Source of the DNA: Peteryoungia aggregata LMG 23059
GTDB lineage: Bacteria > Pseudomonadota > Alphaproteobacteria > Rhizobiales > Rhizobiaceae
Reading direction: 5' to 3'
Assembly: GCF_030814435.1 (NCBI RefSeq)
Contig: NZ_JAUSUW010000012.1
Coordinates: forward strand, 1 to 64,000
DNA length: 64,000 nt
Shown here: piece after piece, positions 34,913 to 42,664 of the stretch
Layout: each line of letters opens with the position of its first letter
How positions within the stretch are numbered: position 1 is the stretch's first letter
Notes under the pieces: generated by a model
What the model was told of the DNA's origin: nothing
Seen by the model: the letters and a program-made list of their open reading frames with translations, nothing else
Database searches by the model: none
Program-made: the position numbers and the translations under genes

Positions 34913-35272
34913 TTAGGCCGCCGACTCAATTTCGAACTCGAAGTGGATCCGGTCGTAAGGGAAGACGACGCCCTCATTTGACCTGTCGATAACACCGCTG
35001 TTCAAGAGGGTTTCCAGATCGGCATGAACCGCTTTGAAGTCGCGACCGACACGCCGCGCAACCTCCCGCATGGTCAGCGGCCCCTGCCCTGCCATCACCT
35101 TCACGATCTCAAGCCTCTTGGGGGTCAAAATCCCATGCATCGCTTCCCAAGAGGGGAAACTTAGGCTGCACTCGCCGCGGGGAGCCGCCTGACCGGTAGC
35201 AGCCTTCATGGCATCGGCGAGCGCCTCCATGGTCTGCTCCAGACTTTCGATCTTAACCTTGAGAGTTGTCAT
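34913..35272 (-). CDS. HTH antitoxin/regulator (HVO_A0114-like)
   Basis: A 119-residue DNA-binding protein with an ArsR/MarR-like winged helix: ILTPKRLEIVKVMAGQGPLT then MREVARRVGRDFKAVHADLE and a wing ending GVVFPYDRI. It overlaps the upstream DUF6516-type gene by 20 bp. This order, toxin first and HTH partner second with overlap, is found in the DUF6516/HVO_A0114 pairs annotated as toxin-antitoxin systems. It probably neutralises the partner and represses the operon through the large palindrome upstream. Confidence 0.8.
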   Translation of the reverse strand: MTTLKVKIESLEQTMEALADAMKAATGQAAPRGECSLSFPSWEAMHGILTPKRLEIVKVMAGQGPLTMREVARRVGRDFKAVHADLETLLNSGVIDRSNEGVVFPYDRIHFEFEIESAA

Positions 35273-35552
35273 CCAGCCATCCTTTCACGTCTGCAAGAAA
35301 ATCCGCAGTCAACTGGTCGATGCCAATGAACGCGTAAGGCGCTTCAATGGCTCCGATATGCCGGTGATCGCCCTTCCCGGCCTCATTGTCATAACGCAGC
35401 ACACATACGCCTTCGGAAACCAGGGCGAGGCTGTATTTGAACTCATGCAGGCCACCCCGGACGGCAACCGGCACATGCCAAATCAAGATCTCGACAAAGA
35501 CCCCGTCTCGCACAACACTGCGCATCCTACGGATCAACGTCGCGTTCGCCAT
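35253..35552 (-). CDS. DUF6516-type toxin of a toxin-antitoxin pair
   Basis: A 99-residue protein from MANATLIRRM with GAGGTGAGG directly before ATG; the frame extends to 35717 but crosses the operator. It shows VFVEILIWHVPVAVRGGLHE, FKYSLALVSEGVCVLRYDNE and GKGDHRH, as in DUF6516 proteins, where the His/Asp/Lys cluster in the DNEAGKGDHRH region is the likely active site. The activity is not established. It is paired with a 20-bp overlapping HTH gene. Confidence 0.78.
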   Translation of the reverse strand: MANATLIRRMRSVVRDGVFVEILIWHVPVAVRGGLHEFKYSLALVSEGVCVLRYDNEAGKGDHRHIGAIEAPYAFIGIDQLTADFLADVKGWLDDNSQG

Positions 35553-35561
35553 CCTCACCTC

Positions 35562-35597
35562 ACGGCCGCTGATGGACTTTACTCCATCAGCGGCCGT
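35562..35597 (-). promoter_or_regulatory. Perfect 15-bp-arm palindrome, operator of DUF6516 pair
   Basis: ACGGCCGCTGATGGA (35562-35576) and its exact inverse TCCATCAGCGGCCGT (35583-35597) flank CTTTAC. It lies 10 bp before the ribosome site/start of the toxin gene, the position of an autoregulatory operator. Confidence 0.75.
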
Positions 35598-35732
35598 ACG
35601 AAAAGATCGCCGTTGACAATCGATCCAATTCGGCGCATCAAACGCGCCATGATCGACATCCGCGCAAACATCACCTGCACGTATTTTTGGGCCTACCGGT
35701 AACCGGCGGCCCGACAAGATCTCATTGTCAAC

Positions 35733-35760
35733 AGGCCGCCGTCAGGCGGCCTTGTTGTTT
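35733..35760 (+). terminator. Terminator-like hairpin between TA locus and GNAT gene
   Basis: AGGCCGCC (35733-35740) and GGCGGCCT (35745-35752) around GTCA, followed by TGTTGTTTT. No plus-strand gene ends here; it may be left from a former neighbour or insulate the GNAT gene. Confidence 0.6.
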
Positions 35761-35811
35761 TCCGGACGACTTTCCCCCTGACGGCACGAAACGAGACCAA
35801 GGGAAAGTGAC

Positions 35812-36300
35812 ATGACCGAAGATACAGACCTCACCCAGCCCCGCCCGCCGATCGTGGCCATCCGCCATGCCAAGCCGCGCGATCTGCCGGAACTCAATGC
35901 CATGATCGCAGCGCTTGCCATGCACCATGGCGATGCGTCCGCCATGACGCCGGATGTGCTGGAACGCGACCTGTTCGGGCCGGCGCCGTGGATCCAGGCT
36001 CTGGTGGCCGATAGCGGCGAAGGCCTGATCGGCTATGCCATCCTGGTGCCGCTCTACAGAGCGCAGGAAGGCAAGCGGGGGATGGAACTGCATCATCTCT
36101 TCGTCCGTGACGGCCAGCGTGGCAACGGCATCGGCCAGCATCTCGTCGACCGCGCCAAGCAGATCGCGCGAGCCTCGGGCTGTGACTTCCTCTCTGTTTC
36201 GGCTGCCACCGGCAATTTCGCCGCCCATCGCTTCTACGAAAACATGGACTTCATTCCGCGCCCGGTCACCGGCATGCGTTACCTGCAGGCGCTGAGCTGA
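35812..36300 (+). CDS. GNAT family N-acetyltransferase
   Basis: A 162-residue acetyl-CoA-dependent acyltransferase. The start of the fold is IRHAKPRDLPELNAMIAALA. The acetyl-CoA pyrophosphate loop is VRDGQRGNGIGQHLVDRAKQ (R/Q-x-x-G-x-G/A type) near residues 100-120. The last strand/helix is ATGNFAAHRFYENMDF. This arrangement fits small-molecule or amine acetyltransferases. The substrate cannot be told from sequence. It is followed 30 bp later by a DJ-1/PfpI gene on the same strand. Confidence 0.85.
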   Translation: MTEDTDLTQPRPPIVAIRHAKPRDLPELNAMIAALAMHHGDASAMTPDVLERDLFGPAPWIQALVADSGEGLIGYAILVPLYRAQEGKRGMELHHLFVRDGQRGNGIGQHLVDRAKQIARASGCDFLSVSAATGNFAAHRFYENMDFIPRPVTGMRYLQALS

Positions 36301-36330
36301 GCCCAGCCTTCAAGCACGAGGAGACTTCCA

Positions 36331-36900
36331 GTGCCCCGTATCGTGATTGCGCTTCAGAACGACTATGCCGACTGGGAGCCAGCGCTGCTGATGGCGGCCA
36401 CCCGCTACTGGCTGGATTGCGAGGTGGTCACGGCAAGCCCGGATGGCAAGCGGGTTACCTCCATGGGTGGATTGAAGGTCACGCCCGATATCGGCTTCGA
36501 CGCGATCGATGCGGAGCGCTTCGACGCGCTGATCATTCCCGGCGGCTATGCCTGGGAAAAGGGAGTGGCCTACGACTTTACCGTGCTTGCGACGGCGTTT
36601 CGCGACAAGGGCAAGGTGTTGGGCGGGATCTGCGCGGCCGCCAGCGCTCTTGCGGCGACAGGCGTGCTCGATGACGTGGCGCATACCGGAAACGCGCTTG
36701 CGTCGCACAAGAAGTATCCCGGCTATCGTGGGGAAGCTTGCTATCTCGACCAGCCACAGGCGGCGCGCGACGGGAAGATCGTGACTGCAGCCGGCGCGGC
36801 ACCGGATACGTTTACTGTCGAGGTGCTGAAAGCGCTTGGCCTCTATGGACCAGAAGCCGAAGCCGAATTGGCAGCCTTTGCCGCAGAGCATCGTCGCTGA
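36331..36900 (+). CDS. DJ-1/PfpI family protein
   Basis: A 189-residue cytoplasmic protein of the class I glutamine-amidotransferase-like fold. The nucleophile elbow is GGICAAASAL near residues 97-106 (Cys), with the early acidic residue of the DJ-1 site in NDYADWEP (near residue 16) and IIPGGYAWEKG. Family members include stress chaperones, glyoxalases and deglycase-like enzymes; none can be assigned firmly. It may form an operon with the preceding GNAT gene. Confidence 0.85.
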   Translation: MPRIVIALQNDYADWEPALLMAATRYWLDCEVVTASPDGKRVTSMGGLKVTPDIGFDAIDAERFDALIIPGGYAWEKGVAYDFTVLATAFRDKGKVLGGICAAASALAATGVLDDVAHTGNALASHKKYPGYRGEACYLDQPQAARDGKIVTAAGAAPDTFTVEVLKALGLYGPEAEAELAAFAAEHRR

Positions 36901-36915
36901 AAGCGCTTCATCCGC

Positions 36916-37140
36916 TCAGTGGCGAACGGGCGGGTTCTCTGACCATTTCTGCAACGTCGTCTTGATCAGGATGAGGGCCGCCTGCTGGGCGTGATCACGC
37001 TCGCGGGGATCGACGATCGCCGACAGGCGCTTCTCGAAAGCCCGCACGGTTTCATCGACCCAACGATGCAAGGCGGGGTCCGGATAGTTGTCGAGCAGGG
37101 ACCGGAGCGCATTCTCCATCCGCCAGCGTTCGATGCTCAT
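36916..37140 (-). CDS. Small hypothetical protein (74 aa)
   Basis: A 74-residue, probably all-helical soluble protein: MSIERWRMENALRSLLDNYP, then HRWVDETVRAFEKRL and HAQQAALILIKTTLQKW. The amphipathic pattern and codon choice look genuine. No domain is recognised. It stands between DJ-1 and cytochrome c genes; the 76 bp to the cytochrome stop would allow co-transcription from the cytochrome promoter. Confidence 0.55.
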   Translation of the reverse strand: MSIERWRMENALRSLLDNYPDPALHRWVDETVRAFEKRLSAIVDPRERDHAQQAALILIKTTLQKWSENPPVRH

Positions 37141-37216
37141 ATCCCCTCCGCAGTCATTTCGACGACGGAAAGATGACAGACAAGGCTTGCGCGATGCTGA
37201 ACAGAGCCGTGAAAGT

Positions 37217-38134
37217 TCACTGCACCGCCGGGATTGCCTTCAGATAGGCGGCAATCGCCTCGCGATCGGCGGCCGTCAGTTCGGCCATGTTCTTCTGTAC
37301 CTCGACCATGGAGCCACCAACGCTGTCGTAATCGGGCGTGAAACCGGTCTCGAGATAGGCGACGATATCGCCTTCGCTCCACGATCCCATGCTCTTCGAG
37401 CCCGGCGTGATGTTGGGGATCGAGCCCTCACCATCCGGATTTGGACCACCGGCGAGCCACTGGCCGGAGAGGAAGCCGCCGAGCGCATTGCGCGGCGTAT
37501 GACATTCCCCGCAATGGCCGGGGCCTTCGACGAGATACTGGCCACGCTTCAGCATGTCGGAGGCATCGGCCAGCTCGACGCGCGTGGCATCGCTGAAGAA
37601 CAGGAATTTCCAGCCGCCGAGCGCGATGCGCTGGTTGAAGGGAAAGCCAAGTTCGTGCGGGGGTGCTGCGACATCGCTGGCCGGCAGCGTCTTCATGAAG
37701 CCGTAGAGGTCGTTGATGTCCTTCGGCGTCATGCGTGCATAGGAACCATAGGGGAAGGACGGGTAAAGGTGCTCGCCCTCACGGCCAACGCCGCGGGTCA
37801 TGGCATCGCCGAATTCGGCAAGCGTCCATGCGCCGATGCCGACGTCCGGATCGCTGGAAATGTTGGGGGCGTGGAAGGTACCGAAATCGCTCTTCAGCGG
37901 TGCGCCACCCGAAAGGACCAGCCGCGCATCGCCCGTGGCTCCGACCGGCGCATGGCAACTCGCACAGCCACCGGCAAAGAACACTTCTCGTCCATGGGTG
38001 AGATCTGGTTCGCCGAGACCAGCCCAGACCGACGGGTCCTGACGCGCGGGCGCGGTGATGAACAGGAATGCGCCGAAACCGGCCGCTCCGAGCACGGCGA
38101 GCGTGCCGAGCCCCTTTACCCATGTCGATGCCAT
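37217..38134 (-). CDS. Diheme cytochrome c
   Basis: A 305-residue membrane-anchored or periplasmic electron carrier. An N-terminal hydrophobic segment (about 5-27) has no clear cleavage site and may be an anchor. Heme sites are CASCH at 57-61 and CGECH near 205-210, each followed by distal Met candidates. The two-domain layout matches the cytochrome subunit associated with alcohol/aldehyde/gluconate dehydrogenases and fructose dehydrogenase-like systems, but no dehydrogenase gene is adjacent. It is followed downstream by the small hypothetical gene. Confidence 0.88.
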   Translation of the reverse strand: MASTWVKGLGTLAVLGAAGFGAFLFITAPARQDPSVWAGLGEPDLTHGREVFFAGGCASCHAPVGATGDARLVLSGGAPLKSDFGTFHAPNISSDPDVGIGAWTLAEFGDAMTRGVGREGEHLYPSFPYGSYARMTPKDINDLYGFMKTLPASDVAAPPHELGFPFNQRIALGGWKFLFFSDATRVELADASDMLKRGQYLVEGPGHCGECHTPRNALGGFLSGQWLAGGPNPDGEGSIPNITPGSKSMGSWSEGDIVAYLETGFTPDYDSVGGSMVEVQKNMAELTAADREAIAAYLKAIPAVQ

Positions 38135-38225
38135 CTCAGGCCTCCGTCTACTGCATGCACACGCCTGGAAGCGTGCAATTCGGCGGGCGATCCGGGTCGT
38201 CCGGAGATCACCCGCCGGGAGGGCC

Positions 38226-38669
38226 TTACTTCTTCAGGCGGTAGGTCTGGTGGCAATCGCCGCAGGTGGCTCCGAGCGCCTGCATGGCAGCACCGACGCC
38301 GGCCTGGTCAGCCGGAAGTGCGGCAAGCTGGGCTTCCGCGATGGAAGCGAGCTTGGCGGACTTTGCCTTGAAGTCGTCCATGTTCTGCCAGATGGCGGGC
38401 GCGGCTTCGGAGTCCATGCCGGTTTCGCTGCCTGCGGGGAAGTGGTCTGGGAAAGTCTTGCCGACTTCGGCCAGCGTGGTGAGGGCTGCCTTCACGGCTT
38501 CCGCGTCATAAGGCTTCTCGCCCTTGGCGATGCCGCCCAGCGCGCCCATGGCGCCGCCAACCTTCTTCATCTCGTCCTGACGGACGACCTGAGGTTCGCC
38601 CGCAGCGATGGCTGCGGTCACGCCAAGACAGATCGCCGTCGCGGCAGACAGAACGAGTTTCAACTTCAT
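38226..38669 (-). CDS. Cytochrome c' / c-556 family protein
   Basis: A 147-residue exported four-helix-bundle cytochrome. Signal peptide residues 1-22 (LSAATAICLGVTAAIA). The heme-binding CGDCH lies near the C-terminus (ATCGDCHQTYRLKK), the c'-type position, with an early Met in RQDEMKKVGGAM. Cytochrome c' proteins bind NO and may protect from nitrosative stress; c-556 forms carry electrons. Start MKLKLVLSA is chosen because it begins the signal peptide; the frame opens 90 bp earlier. It lies 91 bp upstream of the diheme cytochrome on the same strand, with a hairpin near 38182-38216 between them. Confidence 0.88.
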   Translation of the reverse strand: MKLKLVLSAATAICLGVTAAIAAGEPQVVRQDEMKKVGGAMGALGGIAKGEKPYDAEAVKAALTTLAEVGKTFPDHFPAGSETGMDSEAAPAIWQNMDDFKAKSAKLASIAEAQLAALPADQAGVGAAMQALGATCGDCHQTYRLKK

Positions 38670-38837
38670 CAGCTTTTCTCCAAGAGCTCGGCCGGCGCAC
38701 CGGCGATCGTTAGCAGGGCGTCCTATGTTTGACGCCTTGGAACATCCGATTGAAGTCACAAAGGAGTGATGACCCCGAAAGACAGCAACTTTCGGATATC
38801 TATGACGAATTTACGACAAGTGACTGTCAGGGATTTG

Positions 38838-39713
38838 TCAGGAAAGTACGCATTCGAGTGCCTTGGAGGGCGCAAGGAGAAGCCTTCGGCTCGGCTCGCG
38901 GCCTTGTCCCGAGATCTCAATACGGTCGGGGAAGACCGAAAGAATGGCGAAGGCATTCGTTTCCTCGGTGTCGACCATGCCGCAAAAATTGACGAAATGG
39001 ACGCCATCGCGCTCCGCGTAATTGCCCGCGTGGTGGTGCCCGCATAGCCAGGCGAGCGCGGCCGGCGACGCTGTCACTTGATCGGTGAGCCGTTCGGCAT
39101 CCCAGAGCGCATGGTCGGACGGCGGATAGATCGGATAATGGCCGAGCAGGATGACGCGCTCGCCGGATGCCTCGGCTGCGGCGAGACGCTCGGCGATCCA
39201 CTTCTCCTGGCGGTCGGAGATTCCGGCATTCCAGTCGTTGGCATTGGGGGCACCCTTCGCCTTCAACGCGGCAAGGCGGCTCTCGGCCTCGTCTCGCCGG
39301 GGGTCTCCGACGGGCGGCGCGAACAGGGAGATCTCGTTGCCGTCCGTCACGAGCAGCCGGAAGCCGGCAAGGCGAAGCTCATGATAAGGGGCGGGCATGC
39401 CGAGTGCTGCATGGACGCCGGGCAGGAGGTGCGGCGCCACCAGGAAGTCGTGGTTGCCCGGCAGCAGAATGCGTGGGGCTTGAACCTCTTCGAGAAGGGC
39501 CAGAACCGGTGCAAGGTTGTCGAAGTCACGGTCTATGAGATCCCCGAGCACCACGACAGCGTCGAGGGGTTCGGTGTTGAAGTGATCCACCGCTTCCCGC
39601 AGTTTGGAGAGGGAGCGCCGAAAATGACGGTCGAGCCTGTTATCCGGGTCGCGGTCTGCATATTGCGGGTCTGCGATGATGCCCAGGCGAAGGCGCGGAT
39701 TGTCTGCGGTCAT
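38838..39713 (-). CDS. Metallophosphoesterase (ADP-ribose/CDP-alcohol pyrophosphatase-like)
   Basis: A 291-residue calcineurin-fold phosphoesterase with the dimetal motifs in order: GIIADPQYADRD (D-x-H/Q), VVVLGDLIDRD (GDxxD), LLPGNHDF (GNHD), LLGHYPIYP and WLCGHHHAGNY (GHxH). The replacement of His by Gln in the first motif (ADPQY) is the form seen in Mn2+-dependent ADP-ribose/CDP-alcohol diphosphatases. Start MTADNPRL is preferred over GTG 39746. Substrate assignment is tentative. Confidence 0.83.
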   Translation of the reverse strand: MTADNPRLRLGIIADPQYADRDPDNRLDRHFRRSLSKLREAVDHFNTEPLDAVVVLGDLIDRDFDNLAPVLALLEEVQAPRILLPGNHDFLVAPHLLPGVHAALGMPAPYHELRLAGFRLLVTDGNEISLFAPPVGDPRRDEAESRLAALKAKGAPNANDWNAGISDRQEKWIAERLAAAEASGERVILLGHYPIYPPSDHALWDAERLTDQVTASPAALAWLCGHHHAGNYAERDGVHFVNFCGMVDTEETNAFAILSVFPDRIEISGQGREPSRRLLLAPSKALECVLS

Positions 39714-39783
39714 GGCGATCACTTTACGGTCGAATGTCGGCGTCACTTACGGTGCCGACATGACGCAGACGTGACAGGCGCGA

Positions 39784-40615
39784 CTAACCGGGCAGATTGG
39801 GCTGCACGCGACCGGGCGGGACGATCCCGCCGAGAAGGGGCATCGTGACAAGCGTCAGGGGAACCGCGAGCATGGCACCAACCGCACCCCAGAGCCAGGT
39901 CCAGAACACGATGGCGACGAACAGCAGGAAGGCGTTCATTTCGAGGCGCCGGCCCATTACGGAGGGAATCAGCAGGTTCTCGAAGAAGCCGTTGACCGAG
40001 AAGAAGACCAGCGCCGGCAGCAGACCCAGCAACACGCCTTCATGCACAAGCAGGCCCGCGACGGCCATGGCCACCGTAGCCAGGGCGATGCCGATGAAGG
40101 GTAGGAAGCTCAGAAGGAAGCCGGAGACACCCCACAGAACCGGGCTGCTCCGTTGTCCGAGCCAGGCAATCAGGGCAGCGATTGTGCCGAAAAGCGCGTA
40201 GATCACGATGGCGGTGGCAAGATAGTAGCCCAGCGCCGCTTCCACGGCATTCAGGATGCGGATTGCCTTCAGCCTGCCTGCCCTGTCGGAGAAGGCGCGA
40301 ATAAGGGCGCGGGGCGAGGCGTGACGACAGGACGATCAGGATGGCGAGGAAAAGGCCGGAGAGTGTCTGTGCCGCCAGCATGGGCGGGATGCCGGCTGTG
40401 CCCATACGATCCGCCGCCAGGCCGAGGATCAGTCCGACCACCACAGCAAGGGTAAGTGGGATCAGGACGAAGGAGGCCAGATGCAGGGCAATGAGGCCGA
40501 GTATGGCAAAGAGACCGATGACCGACCACGACACGACATAGTCGAGCCCGGTCTTTTGAAATCGTACTCGCCGGGTGGGCTTGCCGCGATGATGGACCTG
40601 AAGGTTCAGCGGCAT
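39784..40615 (-). pseudogene. Broken AI-2E family transporter gene
   Basis: Two minus-strand frames together give an AI-2E/PerM-family membrane protein. The upstream frame (40615 down) starts MPLNLQVHHRGK and contains three membrane helices ending LAILIVLSSR. The downstream frame contains SDRAGRLKAIRIL followed by LGYYLATAIVIYALFG, GFLLSFLPFIGIALA and the C-terminal helices to 39784. They are joined only through a +/-1 shift near 40300-40330, in CGCCTCGCCCCGCGCCC. The reconstructed length (about 275) is well short of the usual 340-360, and the central periplasmic segment seems missing. An internal deletion plus frameshift is therefore likelier than a single sequencing error. Confidence 0.7.
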
Positions 40616-40742
40616 CCCTCCGGAACGACAGTCCCTGGCTTGCTGAAGATCACGTATGGGCTTCCCGTTTGAACGTCTCTCAACGTTCGGGCATCCCTTC
40701 CGTTCCATCGCAGGCCAGAAGACTGTCGGCTTCGGCGGTGGA

Positions 40743-41621
40743 TCAGGTTTGCGGGGGCACCAGGGTCAGGCCAATGCTCCAGGGATCGGTGAGGTGATAG
40801 CCGCGTGCCGTCCTGTCGACCTTGATCTCCAGACCTTCCAGTGTGGAGAGAACGCCATCAAGGACCTGCTGGTCGTTGAAGGCAAGTTCATAATCCTGCA
40901 GGCCGGTCATTGCACCGGTGCGGGCGGACGCATTGCGGCTGTTCCAGACATTGGCGGCAACATGGTGGTGATAGGCGCCGGACGAATAGAAGCTGGCGCC
41001 TGGATAGGTCGTCATCTTCTTCAGGCCGAGCACGCCTTCATAGAAGCGATCGGCTTCGGGCACATTGCCGACCTGGAGATGAATATGGCCAAGGGCTGCA
41101 TCGGGCGACATGCCAGACCAGGCAGACTTTGGCGCCGTTTCATACAGGGCCTGCAAGTCGAGCCGGCGCGTGTCCATCTGGATCGTGCCATCGGGAAAAT
41201 AGGTCCATTCCATATGGCTGCGGTCACGGTAGATCTCGATACCGTTGCCTTCCGGATCGGAGAGATAGATCGCTTCGCTCACCAGATGGTCGCTGGCACC
41301 GTCGAGTTCGATGCCCAGATGGGCGGCGTGGGCCAGCCAATGGGCCAGTTCCTGGCGGTTCGGCATGAGAAATGCCGTGTGGAAGAGGCCGGCGGCGTTG
41401 CGCGGGGCGGTCGCTGCATCGCCGCGCGTGGTGAGCGTCAGAAGCGGCTTACCGCCTGCGCCGAGTTCGATGCCGCTGGCGCTCTCTTCGAGGCGTTCGA
41501 GGCCGATGGCCTTTTCATAGAAACTGCCGACGACATCAAGATCGCGGACAACAAGATGGGCGCGACCGACGTGGACGGGCCGGGTTACGGCAAATGATGC
41601 GGATTGAGCATGCACGGTCAT
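40743..41621 (-). CDS. VOC-family dioxygenase/glyoxalase, CatE-like
   Basis: A 292-residue two-module vicinal-oxygen-chelate protein. Module 1 starts VGRAHLVVRDLDVVGSFYEK with LFHTAFLMP and GNGIEIYRDR. Module 2 has LGHIHLQVGNVPEADRFYEG, YHHHVAANVWNS and the end TDPWSIGLTLVP. His and Glu ligands are present, so a metal site is likely. CatE-type proteins are annotated catechol 2,3-dioxygenases, but no ring-cleavage pathway genes are nearby. Divergent from the usp gene. Confidence 0.82.
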   Translation of the reverse strand: MTVHAQSASFAVTRPVHVGRAHLVVRDLDVVGSFYEKAIGLERLEESASGIELGAGGKPLLTLTTRGDAATAPRNAAGLFHTAFLMPNRQELAHWLAHAAHLGIELDGASDHLVSEAIYLSDPEGNGIEIYRDRSHMEWTYFPDGTIQMDTRRLDLQALYETAPKSAWSGMSPDAALGHIHLQVGNVPEADRFYEGVLGLKKMTTYPGASFYSSGAYHHHVAANVWNSRNASARTGAMTGLQDYELAFNDQQVLDGVLSTLEGLEIKVDRTARGYHLTDPWSIGLTLVPPQT

Positions 41622-41750
41622 GGGTGAAACTCCTGGATACCGCTCGGCGGCTTGTGAGGATCAATATGGTCGAAAATCACCGTTCACAAAAGATAGCATT
41701 TTTTAGACAACTCGTTCGACAATAATGAACGACAGGCAATGCCGCCAAAG

Positions 41751-41764
41751 TTGATCCTGATCAA
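41751..41764 (+). promoter_or_regulatory. FNR/FixK anaerobox upstream of usp-dksA
   Basis: TTGAT-CCTG-ATCAA is a perfect match to the rhizobial FixK/FnrN/FNR site TTGAT-N4-ATCAA. It lies 74 bp upstream of the universal stress gene and 130 bp from the divergent VOC gene. Confidence 0.85.
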
Positions 41765-41838
41765 TGCGGGGGCGGGTTTGCCGACGCATTCTGCAGACAC
41801 AAAGAGGAAACACCCGGTGGGTGACAAAGGAGAAGCAG

Positions 41839-42249
41839 ATGTACAAGAAGATCATCGTTCCGGTCGATCCGGCGGCTGTCAGCGTCGGCGAGAAGATCCT
41901 GACCAGGGCCAAGTCGCTGCTCGATGCGGGTGGCGAGATCGTGATGCTGACCATCGTCGAGGATATTCCGGGCTACCTGGCGATTGATGTTCCCGTCGAT
42001 CTGATCGAGGGCGCAATCAAGGAGGCGAAGGCGAAGCTGGTCGAGCTGAAGGAAAAGACCGGTGTTGCCGCGCATATCGAGATCCGCTCCGGAGCGCCGG
42101 CACGCGAGATTCTGGCAGCGGCCGAGGAGCACAAGGCGGACCTGATCATCGTTGGATCGCATGTGCCGGACTTCTCGAACTATTTCATCGGCGCAACGGC
42201 TGATCGGGTGGTGCGGCATTCGAAGATCTCCGTCCTGGTGGACAGGTGA
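41839..42249 (+). CDS. Universal stress protein (UspA family)
   Basis: A 136-residue single-domain UspA protein: N-terminal MYKKIIVPVDPAAVSVGEKI, the AELIEGA-like helix region, and the ATP-binding loop IIVGSHVPDFSNYFIGATAD then RVVRHSKISVLVDR, fitting the G-2x-G-9x-G(S/T) pattern. Start MYKKII with AGGAGAAG upstream; the frame opens at 41764. A perfect FNR/FixK box in front indicates induction under low oxygen, as for other rhizobial usp genes. A dksA-type gene follows 4 bp downstream. Confidence 0.93.
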   Translation: MYKKIIVPVDPAAVSVGEKILTRAKSLLDAGGEIVMLTIVEDIPGYLAIDVPVDLIEGAIKEAKAKLVELKEKTGVAAHIEIRSGAPAREILAAAEEHKADLIIVGSHVPDFSNYFIGATADRVVRHSKISVLVDR

Positions 42250-42253
42250 AGCC

Positions 42254-42598
42254 ATGATGGAAAACCCGGTACAGGCCATGGACACGGCCCATTTCGAACG
42301 CATACTGCTGGCTCGCAAGGACGAGATCGAGCGGCGGCTGAAAAAGATCGACACTGACCTCGGCACGCTAAAAAGCGCCGATAGCGCGGAGCGCGCCACC
42401 GAGGCGGAGAACGACGAAGTGCTGGAGGAGTTCGGTCAGGTCGGCGAAGAGGAGCTGAGAGCAATCGACGCGGCGCTGGATCGCATCACCAAAGGGCAGT
42501 ATGGTCAATGCGTCACATGCGGCGAGCCGATTTCGATCGAACGGCTGAAGGCTGTGCCGCACACACCATTCTGCAAGGACTGTGCAGCCTCCCATTGA
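42254..42598 (+). CDS. DksA/TraR-type zinc-finger protein
   Basis: A 114-residue protein with an N-terminal coiled coil (about 10-75, ILLARKDEIERRLKKID and RATEAENDEVLEEFGQVGEE) and a C-terminal C4 zinc finger CVTCGEPI..CKDCAASH. The coiled-coil tip could enter the RNA-polymerase secondary channel as in DksA; the DxxDxA tip motif of true DksA is not obvious. It is 4 bp after usp and thus probably under the same anaerobic promoter. Confidence 0.87.
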   Translation: MMENPVQAMDTAHFERILLARKDEIERRLKKIDTDLGTLKSADSAERATEAENDEVLEEFGQVGEEELRAIDAALDRITKGQYGQCVTCGEPISIERLKAVPHTPFCKDCAASH

Positions 42599-42664
42599 GA
42601 GGCCGTCTTCGAGGGGCGATGGGCAGGCCGGAGTGATGAGCTCCGGCCTGTTTCTGTGTTGCGG

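Noticed and set aside
36961..36975. TTGATCAGGATGAGG as an FNR/FixK site
   Set aside because: The second half-site ATGAG does not match ATCAA and it lies inside a small coding region.
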